This document shows positions 43,123 through 53,790 of a DNA stretch of 64,000 nucleotides, in pieces. Numbering within the stretch: the stretch's first letter is position 1; every line of letters begins with the position of its first letter. The DNA is from Macrosoma leucophasiata. Taxonomy: Eukaryota; Arthropoda; Insecta; Lepidoptera; Hedylidae. The translations under genes and the position numbers were made by a program. The notes under the pieces are model-generated. The model was not told the DNA's origin, made no database searches, and saw only the letters and a list, made by a program, of their open reading frames with translations. The DNA lies in assembly GCA_036365455.1 (NCBI GenBank), contig JAWQUS010000030.1, forward strand, positions 5,270,001 to 5,334,000, given 5' to 3'.

Positions 43123-44006
43123 GATTAACTGTAGACTATTTACCACAATTCACAATTTATTTATAAACATTACTTTTGATCTCTATATTTATTGAATCAC
43201 AAACAAATTACTAGTACGCCTACAAATTATGGCGTTCAATACACTTTTTAAATAATAAAATTAACCCTCTCAAGAACATGAATGCCATTACAACATTTAT
43301 CATGCACAATGCAAAGTATAAGCGCTCTCGGTAATTCATTGGCTAGTTCACCGCGCGGCCGCGATTGTCCGAGGGCGCCACCAGAGGCACTCTAATAAGC
43401 TGCGCCCGCGCACCCGCCTGGCACAAATTCACTCCCTTTATTAGCAATTCTGATATGCGAAAGCGATATTGTGGTCATATAAGTGGAACTTAGACCAGCG
43501 CGCCGTTTCATTTTATCACATAGATATTATTACAGATAGTGCTTTAATAGAATGTTAGAATTACTAACCGATAAACTGTTATTGGCCACATAAAATCGGT
43601 TGACGTAATAAGCTGGCTTTCATATATTTGTCCGGCAAAATGGCCATTTTGAACGGATTATTGGCGCAGTCTCATTTGCATGCGCGATTTTGTATTTATT
43701 GACTTATATGTGTTTGGTTTAGTGCGCATATTTCTGCTGAAGTGTGAAGTTTGTTATGGGCTTAGCTAATTCTGTATGGGCACTGAATGCTGCTGACAAT
43801 TCTAATAACCTTATTTATTATTATAAATATGTACGTAAGTTTGTGAGGGTGGATGTAATGTACCTATGTCTACACATGATACATCCAATTATGAATTATT
43901 TATGGAATTCTGCAGAAACTTTCTTTGTAAATAGCCTAGACACCAGATTCTTTGTAAATAGCCTAGACACCATTTAGCAGCAGGTAGACTAAGGCAAGTA
44001 ATTAGT
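43123..44006. other. Unassigned interval
   Basis: No gene. A GC-rich pocket at about 43345-43445 contains a NotI-type GCGGCCGC. A 27-bp perfect tandem duplication lies at 43921-43973. Confidence 0.5.
43921..43973. repeat. 27-bp tandem duplication
   Basis: TTCTTTGTAAATAGCCTAGA plus CACCAGA occurs twice head to tail, the second copy ending CACCAT. Confidence 0.9.
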
Positions 44007-44681
44007 GTCTGCGTTTTTAACAATCTCTACAATGATGAATGCTCGCCTGAACTGTTTAATAACATGGTACCACCGTCTGCCTTTACACAACGCACCACTC
44101 TCGCCAAAGAAAGAAGTTCAACCTACACAGACTGGACACGTCTTGCTTGACGGTGCGATTTTCGTGTTTGTTTCTGTCCAAAACGTGTAAATATGGAAGG
44201 AAAATCTAAGTATTTCTTCGGCGATACAATACGTCCTACCCAATGGTTGACTGGGAGATAATGCCTAGAGGCATTAAGTCCGACTTTTGTACTGTTTTTA
44301 CGTGCAATAGAGCATAAATAAATAAATACGGGATCACTCGAAAAGTGCGGAGCGTTGGTAACTCCCTGTTCCTCGAACGTCGACATAGTTCCGTGGTCGC
44401 TTGTGCTGAACCTCACGGCTCGACGAATCGCACACATCGACGCTCAGGACCAACGGAAACTACTAGACTTGACATAAATTAACTAAGGCCATTTTCACGG
44501 CTATCCGTTAGACACCCAATGCAGGCACCCAATCACAGCCATGACTCCCCGCATCCAGAAGGAATGCGAGAAGAAAACCATGATCAAACCTCAGTTCGGA
44601 AATGTTCACGTCAGGCGACGGTAACTACTTTCCATCTGGTGATCAATTTGCTTGTCTGTAGGCAGCTTTTGACATAAAAAA
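44007..44681 (+). pseudogene. CR1-like LINE remnant, internally replaced
   Basis: 44007-44225 reads VCVFNNLYNDECSPELFN, NMVPPSAFTQRTTLAKERSS and TYTDWTRLA, followed by a TGA. This is the CVFYRLYNGECSEELFDMVP region of CR1 ORF2. The terminus (GGCGACGGTAACTACTTTCC, TTTGCTTGTCTGTAGGC, GACATAAAAAA) reappears at 44627-44681. The 400 bp between carries unrelated sequence, including a possible minus-strand segment at 44330-44455 that I cannot name. Confidence 0.8.
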
Positions 44682-45142
44682 TGTAGTGGTACATTGAACC
44701 TATAGGTATAATGGCGCTCCAAAATCAGTAAAAGTAACCTATCATCCTGCATGGAATCGACAAATTATGTCTCGGTTTTCTACTACAGTAGGTCCAGAAA
44801 TATACTTCAAATACTTTACATAATCCTATTTATACAACAAACTGTTGACAACATCAGCATCATTTACGTCGCGGATTTTAATTTAGATTGAAAATGCGAA
44901 ATAATTAACGCGGCAGCTAGAGATTGATCAACACAAAGATAACCACGTCTTATACGTTTAATTCAACTAGATAAATTAATGTGTGTAGTAATATTAATCG
45001 TTTTCATTCGTTTTGATAGCTATCGTGGTCAGAATTTCTTGAGTATACATTTAGTTCAAGTTTCACCATCACTTTCTTTGTTTGACAAACTACAGAACAG
45101 ATAGATAATGCTAATGTAAATGGTTGTAGAGGCTAGGAAGAC
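44682..45142. other. Unassigned AT-rich interval
   Basis: Nothing recognised. Confidence 0.45.
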
Positions 45143-45145
45143 TAA

Positions 45146-45532
45146 GGCTGCCTTTTCACCAGAGATGTGCTATGCAGTAATGCGGTGGCACCTATACTGC
45201 GAAGGTGTGAAATCAACGCTACAAAAATATGTGGCCGTTTCCACCAATACTTAGCTATGTAGCTGTACGAGCAAGACGCGCTATAAAGATGCGCCGCGTG
45301 CATACTGTAGATATTTTGCTCTGCACATAGCTACACCACTCGCGATGGCCCATAGCACGCATCCATAGCTTACATCCATAGCATGCATCCATAGCACACA
45401 CCCTTCGATGTAACGTATCTTAGTTGAATCCGTTTCCACCAGTGCTAAGCTATGTGCACCAATCAATGATTGGTGGATACCAAAAGCATCCATAGCAACG
45501 TAGCATACCACATCACTGGTGGAAAAACACCC
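45146..45532. mobile_element. 387-bp Harbinger-like MITE with TAA target duplication
   Basis: TAA flanks both ends (45143-45145 and 45533-45535). Inverted termini: left GGCTGCCTTTTCACCAGAGA then TGTGCTATGC; right, complemented, GGGTGTTTTTCCACCAGTGA then TGTGGTATGC. The interior has four or five CATCCATAGC units and further CACATAGCTA / TAGCTATGTG inverted motifs. A 3-bp TAA duplication with GG-starting termini fits PIF/Harbinger. The 98-codon minus frame inside is composed of these repeats. Confidence 0.75.
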
Positions 45533-45704
45533 TAAGGTCCTTATTAATAGAAAAATCTCAGAACTAGAATACGGCATTAAGATCCCGATTAAGTATGGAG
45601 AAAAGTAATCTTACGATCGATTCTTTTCTTTATCGATCTTTTATTATTCGTTATCGACCGGGCTGAGATCTGTCTATTAATCATAAAATGATAAGACTGC
45701 CCTC

Positions 45705-45770
45705 ATCATCATAATCACTCCAGCTGAAAGACGTCCACAGCTGGACATACCCTATCCCAATCATGTTGTT
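45705..45770 (+). mobile_element. RTE-like 3' end fragment
   Basis: CATCATCATAATCACTCCAG, CTGAAAGACGTCCACAGC and TGGACATACCC: the CATCATCAT end of the RTE-like tail. Confidence 0.6.
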
Positions 45771-45873
45771 GGTATGTCAATTTTTATTCGCTTTAATTAT
45801 TTTTATTTGTTTTAACGTCTCATAAGAGGTGTTCCTAAATGAATAAATACACTTTTTTTTCTGATTCATTTTT
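45771..45873 (+). mobile_element. Family B retroelement tail, copy 1
   Basis: TTATTCGCTTTAATTATTTT, ACGTCTCATAAGAGGTGTTC and CTAAATGAATAAATACACTT, ending near CTGATTCATTT. The tail microsatellite has decayed. Confidence 0.65.
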
Positions 45874-46062
45874 CTAGGGACTCAATAATTCTGATCTCGA
45901 TATTGTCAAGGAAATGTTAGGAAAAATCATTCACAAAACACGAATCCGTAGCGCTTCCCGGATCCCATTACAAATTTGCACTCTTAAGGTGCAAGTAAGC
46001 GATTGAAGGGAGTGTCACTACGAAATATCACAATTTCGAGTTACACGACTCGTATTCTTTTA

Positions 46063-46328
46063 ATAGTGGTAGAGTTTAATTGTAAGAGCACGAAGGGGTA
46101 GGCCTTCAAGCCAACCACCACAGTATCTAATCTGTCTGCCGCTTATAATGGTAGGCTTCAGCACTATCGTGTTCAGGTTGGACGGTAATGGCCCCGTAAT
46201 AATTATCACAGAGACAAAACAACTCAGGTCTCAGGGGTAGCAACGCATCTGCATTTTAACCTCTGGTCTTTGTGTGTTCTGGCTGGCTGGCTGTTAGGCT
46301 GCAGTTATCACTTAACGTCAATGTGGTG
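46063..46328 (+). mobile_element. Family A element, tail lost at junction with the next copy
   Basis: AGTGGTAGAGTTTAATTGTA through TCACTTAACGTCAATGTGGTG. It is cut off exactly where another family A copy begins, so the two are head-to-tail. Confidence 0.75.
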
Positions 46329-46330
46329 CT

Positions 46331-46613
46331 ACTGGTGGAAGAGCTCCAGTGCCGGAGCTCGCGGGCCTAGGCACCACCGAATTACCTAATATACTTGCCG
46401 CTGAATGGTAGTGTTCATCACTATCGTGTTCCGGTCAGGTGGTACGGCCCTGTAATTTCCAGCACAGAGGCATAACACCTTAGGCCTCAGGAGTTGCGAC
46501 GCATCTGCATTTTAACCTCGGCCATTGTGTGGGTATCTATAATCTGCAGTCATTACTTAACATCAATGTGAGCTGCATGCTTGCTTGCCACCTTAATTAC
46601 ATTAAAAAAACAT
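46331..46613 (+). mobile_element. Family A element, near full length
   Basis: ACTGGTGGAAGAGCTCCAGT to CCTTAATTACATTAAAAAAA. Its tail serves as the target of a family C SINE. Confidence 0.85.
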
Positions 46614-46923
46614 TCGTAACTTCACGCCTGTAATCCCCGAAGGGGTAGGCAGAGGTAAATGCATGCATTCAAGCATACATGCAAACACCCACGATTCGCC
46701 GGTTACGTTTTGGCCCATGTAACTGGTGGCGAGCCTGTTGACATCTCCGGGCATATTACCAAACTTTGAGGTACTGGGAAATTTCCAGAAAATGGAAAAA
46801 TCCCAATAGAACCAGAGATAAAGGATTTTTTCACCATTATCTCTGATAACCCCCTACCCGGGAATCGAACCCAGGACCTCAGCGTAGTAGTAGTGGCCTG
46901 CTACCACTAGGCTACCGAGGCAG
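46614..46923 (-). mobile_element. Family C tRNA-derived SINE inserted in a family A tail
   Basis: Intact box A and box B as in 20495-20802. TTAAAAAAACAT at 46602-46613 is repeated at 46924-46935, a perfect 12-bp target duplication. The two C copies are very similar over their length, suggesting recent activity. Confidence 0.92.
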
Positions 46924-46935
46924 TTAAAAAAACAT

Positions 46936-47351
46936 ACTTACGTGATATATTCACTTACCTTACCATCTACTATATACTATGACCTGCAAGCTGGTTTGCC
47001 ACCGTTGCGTAAAAAAGAAAAAAGAACATTCCGCTACAGTTACCTACAAGAAAAACAAAACCTACAATACTTAACATAAAAACCGCGGGCACTTTGTATT
47101 TACCGATAAAATATATCCACTTGGTCTTGTTAACACTCTTCCTCCTTTTGCTCATTACTGTAATGACAGACAGACAATCAAAGTACGCGACGGACTGAGA
47201 CAACCGCCAAGGATATGCAAAAACCTATTGTAATGATCTGGAATAAGCAAAAAGTGTCAATAACAAAGTGTATGAGCGGATACCTACGTTACGGACAAAG
47301 CATTTGTTATCTGAAGGCACAGTAAAAGTGATTATTAAACAAAAACTTATT
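46936..47351. other. Unassigned interval
   Basis: Contains a remote GACCTGCAAGCTGGTTTGCC, CACCGTTGCGTAAAAAAG, possibly a CR1-type terminus (plus) at 46980-47020. Otherwise nothing. Confidence 0.4.
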
Positions 47352-47636
47352 ACTGGTGGTAGAACTCCAGTGACGGAGCTCGCGGACGTAGGCACCACCG
47401 CATTACCTAATATACTTGCCGCTAAATTCAGTACTATCGTGTTCCGGTCAGGTGGAAATGTACGGCCCCATAATTTTCGACACAGGCATACCACCTTAGG
47501 CCTCAGAAGTGGTAACGAATCTGCATTTTGACCTCTGGTCTTTGTGTGGGTGTGTATAGGCTGCAATCATCACTTAACATCAATGTCAAATCAAAACTGC
47601 ATGCTTGTTTGCCACTTTCATAACATCAAAAAAAAA
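47352..47636 (+). mobile_element. Family A element, near full length
   Basis: ACTGGTGGTAGAACTCCAGT to TTCATAACATCAAAAAAAAA. Has AATGTCAAATCAAAACTGCA, an insertion in the tail. Confidence 0.85.
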
Positions 47637-47704
47637 CTGGCTAAGAACAAATCGGAGTCGGCCAGAATATTCCGTATGATTTTGAAGTTGACTATTGTAC
47701 TTTA

Positions 47705-48018
47705 AAAGTTCTCAGCATCATAATTTCAACTGAAAGACGTCCACTGCTGGTCAAAAGCCTCCCCAAAGTTTGTCTCAACGAACGGTAGTGGGCCGCCCTA
47801 ATCCAGCGATTGCAAGCGACCATCACTAGGTCATCGGTACAGTTCATTGAGAGCCTGTCTACGCTTTGTCTTCCGGTATGCAGTCACCACTCAACAACTC
47901 TTCTACCCCAACGGCAGTCGATTCTTTGAGCTATATATGCTCACTGCCACTTGAATTTCGCTCTTCAGTGGACTATGTCGGCTACTTAAGTTCTCATGCG
48001 GATCATTTCATTTCGGTC
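47705..48018 (-). pseudogene. RTE-like LINE ORF2 C-terminal region
   Basis: Plus strand begins CATCATAATTTCAACTGAAA and GACGTCCACTGCTGGTCAAA, the complement of the QQWTS...ending, then continues with ATCACTAGGTCATCGGTACA and CTTTGTCTTCCGGTATGCAG (complement of the RTGK...GRPPTRWTDDL segment), and TGCTCACTGCCACTTGAATT to TATGTCGGCTACTTAAGTTC (complement of the KVxDIAxRIxKLKWQWAG segment). Coding sense is minus; frameshifted. A family A insertion ends the homology at 48019. Confidence 0.75.
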
Positions 48019-48555
48019 AGAGCTCCAGTGACGGAGCTCGCGGGTGTATTACTTAATCTAGTTGCCGCCTAATAATTCAGCACTATCGTGCTCCGGTCAG
48101 GTGGTAATACATTGCGGCACAGAGGCATAACATCATAGGTCTCAGGAGTGGCAACGCATCTACATTGAAATCGCTGGTTTCATGTATATGTTTATAAACT
48201 TGCCGGTGAATGACAAAGAATGACTCTTTTTCTTTTCTTTTTACTCTTTGTTATCAGTTTGTAAAGGGGAAAAGAGACATTCTACTGATATACTTTTACA
48301 TTAGTTTATTACATTTAGTTTTATCTTAGTGATATTCTTGACTTTACATATATTTTTTATCTTGTTTGACATGTATATCAATTGTTATTCGCTTTAATTT
48401 ATTTTGTTTGTTTTTGACGTGTCATAAGAGGTGCCTGTCACCCTAAATGAATAAATGAGTTTCTGATTCTGATTCTGATTCTGATTGTGAACTACAGCAT
48501 TACTTACCATCAATGTAAGCTGTATGCGTACACTTGTTTACTACCTCATGACATA
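48019..48555 (+). mobile_element. Family A element interrupted by family B
   Basis: AGAGCTCCAGTGACGGAGCT to AACTTGCCGGTGAATGAC, and after the insertion GCATTACTTACCATCAATGT to CTCATGACATAGAAAAA. Same TTTCATGTATATGTTTATAA subfamily marker as 7258-7522. Confidence 0.75.
48258..48486 (+). mobile_element. Family B retroelement tail, copy 2, in family A
   Basis: GTAAAGGGGAAAAGAGACAT, TCTACTGATATACTTTTACA, GACGTGTCATAAGAGGTGCC, CCTAAATGAATAAATGAG, then TTTCTGATTCTGATTCTGAT. GTGAA occurs on both sides of the insertion and may be the target duplication. Confidence 0.75.
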
Positions 48556-50477
48556 GAAAAAGGGGCAAGTGGAACCTATACTGGTAATTGTTCCTATTCA
48601 TGGCTAAATTCTATAAATCTGTGCGCAACGCCCACTACATTACCAATAACTGATATTACCATAAAACATAATTAAAAACAATAAACATTTACTATATGGA
48701 AATTTATCACGGCAATTACCTTCAGTTGGTGGTAAGGCAGTGTATTATTTCTCTTTAAAACACAATAATTCACGCATACAAATCGCGGTGCCATTTTTTA
48801 TATCGCGTGTGTTTCGCGCCTTTTTCGGGTGCGGGCGCGTTCCTAATAAAATTAGGCTGTGGGCTATAGAGTCAATAAGTGTTAGACATGTCTGAATGGG
48901 GTCTATGACCATTCGGGTCAACCTTACTGTAGTTTCTGCGTTTTGTATATGTGTATTTTCTTTCTCCTTCATTAATTTTTCTAGTATCGTAAGTTATATT
49001 ATTTCTGCTGTAAAACAATTATTCATCTTATTTTTAGGTACACTAATTGTGAAAAAAACGTGCTCTGTATGGAAAGCTTTTCGTCAAATTTTTGCACTTA
49101 AAATTAGTAAACTCAATGAAACAAAATTTTTGGCTTTTTCATCATCTTTTATCAATCTTTAATGGAATATCTTTTGTTCACAACTTTGTACGCACATCTT
49201 GTGCCCATAGGAATTTCCGAAAATCATCTCTAAATACGTCGCAGTCGCAAGGAACCTACACGGAGATACTTATTTGCGTAGTGTTCGATTGAAATGTTTA
49301 AAAATTAGAGTATGTAAGAACCGGAATAATTGGCGCCTCAATTATCAGGCTTATCCCGTAAGGGACTTCACGTGAAGATACATTTTCCATTTTAAAATTA
49401 TAGTTATAAAAACTTTAATCTCAACCACGTATAAAAAACCTTCAACAAATAATTCAAGCCGACAGCCGATCTACACGGATTACAAGCGACACTGAAATAC
49501 CGCCCGCTCTAGTACCAACTACCTCTGCGACACAGCCATAAATTGTCGGATTCGTTTCTTGTCTTTGGTTCACCCAATGTTGATTTAACACGGTTTTAGT
49601 CTTATTGATTCTTTATTACGAATGCCCGTATTGTCTATGCGCACGCAACATTCTAAGGTGTCGGTTAATTAATATAGAGCTATTGTTTCCTGATGTATGT
49701 TTGAGGTGGGAGTGTTTCGTTGTCAATGTTTGATGTACTTAGACTAATTGTGTTGGCAGTATTGTGCGGCGCCCCTAACTTTGAAAACAAAGAAGTTTAC
49801 GCGTGCTTGAAATATAAGATACTTTGCATGTTTTTGTCGCTTTACGGTGAGAAAATATCTACTACTCAGAATTGAGACATTTTCAAAAGGTCACTCACCT
49901 TTTAATACAGAAACAGATATACCTGTCGTCCGACAAACTGAAACAATATTTGGTTGCATGAAAGCTCTGTTATACGATAATGATAGAGCCCATTATTTTA
50001 TTGGTGAAAGAGATCAGAATGCCAGAACAAGACATACCTATTGCCTTGGTGATACAGGCAAGGAACTCTGAAATGTAGCATTTATTACCGTCGTATAAGA
50101 TGGCAATGTGGTCAATTCTCTGTTGTGTGGTGGTGCTCTGGTATTTCCTACTTAGTAATTTTTCAAAATTAAGTGTTCTTAATATACCGAGACATCTTTC
50201 CATTCGTTCAATATAACATTTTTCACCTATTAATTTATTTTTTGTGTTTATTATTCAATTTCTAAACAGACTCAATTGATGATACATTCGCAAAGAGGGA
50301 AAGTATGTACTTGTACTTGGCTTACTGGATAATGAATGGTATAGTCCCACCATAAATATGGCCCACTGTGACAGATAATAACGGTACAAACAAACACGCG
50401 ACAAACCTTTTTACATTATTTCCTCGCTGTCGTACTAGCTACCTACCCTTCTTTCACTTGTCCATTCGGTTTTTCTG
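48556..50477. other. Unassigned interval
   Basis: No gene recognised. The minus frame at 49970-50203 (ERCLGILRTLNFEKLLSRKY and STTTQQRIDHIAILYDGNKC) reads less randomly than its neighbours but I cannot place it. It is covered by an opposing frame. Confidence 0.45.
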
Positions 50478-52150
50478 GATACCCTTATCTCTTTTGGATG
50501 AAGCAACATACTGGCATCGGAACGTGACCCTACCGTCTACTATTGGAAGAGAAGAGATTCTTCCACTAGTGCAGTCAGTAAACAGAACAATGACGGTCAC
50601 ATCAATCCAATAAAGCGGAAGTAAAAGCAATAAAGCAAGGTGGGAAGCAGCGTCCTGCGATAAACCTACCGGCAATCCGCATGCCAAGCGTAGCGATTAT
50701 GACATATATCCCCATAAAGGGGTTATGAGGATTAATTTATTTTTAAAATTAATACAATTTTCCTAAAATCACAGTTCACATGCATCTCAATAGTTCATCT
50801 TGTTGTGCTAACAAGAGGCGAGGAGCAAACTAATGACGTCAATTAGTTGGCGACTCGAGTGCGGGTAACTCCAACTTTTGCTAATAAATCGGACGTAATG
50901 CAAAATTTTCAGCGTCCCGGTTCGAATTCGCATAGTTCTCTATTTTAATGCATAAGTAGTCTTGAGTAACTTTAGGGTCTATTTACAGTTTTTATCAACA
51001 TTATCTCTTTTGAATGAAGAGACATACTGGCGTCGGAACGTGACCCGACGTGACGTGAGAAGAAGGTACTTCTATTGGAAAAGAATTCTTCCACTAGTGC
51101 AGTCAGTAAACAGAACAATGACGGTCAAATCAATCCAATAAGGCGGAAGTAAAAGCAATAAAGCATGGTTGGGTGGCATATCCACTTTATGAGGATGCTT
51201 TGGTCCAGCAATTAACATCTTTCGGATGTTATGATGATGATGATGAATATCAACATATATGTAGACACCAAAAAGTGGAGATCTCCAGTAATCGCGCATA
51301 GAAATTTATAACGGCACATTGTTATTGAGTATGAGACCAATAAAATTGTTACTGTTCACTATAATATTTCGTACAATTTTCCTAAAATCACAGTTCACAC
51401 GCGTCTCATTAGCTCATCTTGTTGTGCTAACAAGAGGCGAGGAGCGAACTAATGACTTCAATTAGTTGGCGACTCGAGTGCGGGTAACTCGAACTTTTGC
51501 TAATAAATCGGACGTAATGCGGAATTTTCAGCGTCCCAGTTCGATGTTTCGCATAGTTCTCTATTTTATTTCATAAGTAGTCTTGAGTAACTTTAGGGTC
51601 TATTTACAGTGTTTATCAGTATTATCTCTTTGGATGAAGTAACATACTGGCGTCGGAACGTGACCCTACCGTCTTCTATTGAAATTCTTCCACTAGTGCC
51701 GTCAGTAAACTGAACAATGACGGTCAAATCAATCCAATGGGGCGGAAGTAAGTGCAATATAGCAAGATGGGGAGCAGCGTCCTGCGACAAACCTACCGCC
51801 ACTGCTTTCGCCAATCCGCATGCCAAGCGTGGCGACTATGGCATATCCCAATTATGGAGATGCTTTAGTTTTTAGGCTAATAATAACGATGATGGTGATG
51901 AATATGATGTTATGTAACATAAATGTATAAAGGTATATTGTTATTGATTATGGGATGCACATTTATCGTACATTATTCCTAAAATCACAGTTCACACGCA
52001 TCCCATTAGTTTATATTGTTGTGCTAACAAGAGGCGAGAAGCGAACTAAGGACGTCAATTAGTTAGCGACCCGAGAACTTTTGCTAATAAATCGGACGTA
52101 ATGCGAAATTTTCAGCGTCCCGGTTTGATATTTCGCATAGTTCCCTATTT
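50478..52150. repeat. Tandem array of about 600-bp units embedding family F
   Basis: Two landmarks recur in order. ACATACTGGCRTCGGAACGT starts near 50508, 51024 and 51643; CACAGTTCACAYGCRTCYCA starts near 50770, 51390 and 51987. Units are therefore about 516-620 bp. Each full unit holds TTGTTGTGCTAACAAGAGGC, CGGACGTAATGCRRAATTTTC, TTCTTCCACTAGTGCAGTCA, CCAATCCGCATGCCAAGCG and a GATGATGATGA end. The latter part is family F in reverse. So a unit containing an RTE-like tail has been tandemly multiplied. No coding potential. Confidence 0.9.
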
Positions 52151-52311
52151 TATTGTTTAACTACCACTTAGGCGATGTTATGTATTGAACGAGTTTGTAA
52201 ACTTTATAAACTTTTTATCATTTCTCTATTATTTCGAGCTATATTTAGATCAATTTCTTGTTAAATCATGCATATGTAATAGATAGTTGAAAAATGACAT
52301 CTGCACTTTTT

Positions 52312-52480
52312 TATTTAAGAAAAGTGGCAATCTATCATGCTGCTCACATTGATGTTAAGTGATGACTACAGCCTATAGACATCTACACAAGAACCAGACG
52401 TCAAAATGCGATGCATTGTCACCCATGAAACCATGAGTTTTTATGTCTCTGTGATAGTTAAAACGGGGCCATACAATATG
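52312..52480 (-). mobile_element. Family A element, tail half, diverged
   Basis: AAGTGGCAATCTATCATGCT, GATGTTAAGTGATGACTACA and TTAAAACGGGGCCATAC; head missing. Confidence 0.7.
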
Positions 52481-52609
52481 ATAACTATGATTTCATATTT
52501 TTAGGCTGTATATTGATAAACTTGTATCTTTATTCATTATAATATACGATCGGACTTTTTCTTAGAGAACATACGTTACGTGGAACAGGCTGTTGTAAAT
52601 CTTAATAAA

Positions 52610-53310
52610 ATCTATACTTATAATAAAAATGTAGAAGTGTACATTCTGTACATTAAAAATATTGAAAAAAAATAAATACCAGGGGATGTTACTAGATCGA
52701 TACCGAACACAAATATGTGATTAGAAAATTTTTTGTCTGTCTGTCTGTCTGTCTGTTTGTTCAAGCATCACAGAAAAACTACCGGTCCGATTACAATGAA
52801 ACTTCGTATGATTATACTTTAACCTTTGGCGCACAACACTGGGTACTTTTTATCTCGGGAAAATGTCTGTTTGTCTGTGTGTTTGTGCACGCTTATATCA
52901 GAAACGGCTTATTCGATTTGCGGTTTTCACATATATATTATAGTAAATTTCACTTAACATTTAGTGTTTGTTTCATGTGAATCGATTCAGAAATAAAAAA
53001 GTTATGTCAATTTAAAGTTTCATATCGAATATTTTTAAGTTTTCTCTTTTCTGTATCTTAGTTCTATCTTTTAGGGGGTTTCGTACCTAAAAGGTAAAAA
53101 CAGACCCTACGGATTACTAATCCTCCGCTGTCTGTCTGTCGGTCTGTCCGTCCGTCTGTCTGTCACCAGCCTGTATCTCACAAATAGTGATAGCTAGAAA
53201 GCTAACATTTTCACAAATTATGTATTTCTGATACCGCTATAAAGAAAAAAAAAAGAAAAAGAAAATGTTAAGGGGTCCAAGGGGACATACAATAGATAAA
53301 CGAGTTTTTT
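52610..53310 (+). mobile_element. Family G composite repeat, copy 3
   Basis: Inverted relative to 16318 and 19655. Starts TCTATACTTATAATAAAAAT, ATACCGAACACAAATATGTG, (TCTG)n, GCGCACAACACTGGGTACTT, GGGTTTCGTACCTAAAAGG, CTGTCACCAGCCTGTATCTC, ending in the CTTGGGGTCC-type block. The order of all modules is retained, so the ~700 bp is one element and not a chance cluster. Confidence 0.8.
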
Positions 53311-53404
53311 TAGTATATTTTTTGCTCGATAATAATAACGGTAGCAAGTAGACGCTTAAAATTTTCACAGAATTTTTAGATCTTATGTGGTATATCCTTC
53401 CATA

Positions 53405-53790
53405 ATAAATCTGTACAAATAAATTAAATTGGAGTGTCTGTTTGTAATATTTAAAAAAACGCTTTTTACTAAACGCATATGTATGTATACACGGTACATA
53501 TATCAAAACAACATTTTTTACAATTTTTGTCTGTCTGTCTGTCTGTCTGTTTGGCGGGACTAATCTTGGGAACGGCTTGACCGATTTTGACGGGACTTTC
53601 ACTGGCAGATAGCTGATGTGATATGGAGTAACTTGAGCTACTTTTATCTCCATACAACCATACATTCATACATAACTATATACAAATACATAGAATTTGA
53701 GTGTCTCCGATTTTGACGGGACTTTCACTGGCAGATAGCTGGTGTAATAAGGAGTAACTTACGCTACTTTTATACTAGCTGCGCCCACGA
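53405..53790 (+). mobile_element. Non-autonomous Helitron with a doubled internal module, 3' truncated
   Basis: TCTGTACAAATAAATTAAAT, (TCTG)n, GGGAACGGCTTGACCGATTT. The module GATTTTGACGGGACTTTCAC begins at 53583 and again at 53709 (126 bp). Ends at CTAGCTGCGCCCACGACTCT without the closing arm of the hairpin. Confidence 0.8.

Noticed and set aside
52717..52980. 87-codon frame with an F/S/C-rich start.
   Set aside because: Lies wholly within family G; the MIRKFFVCLSVCLFVQ-type peptide is translation of the TCTG microsatellite.
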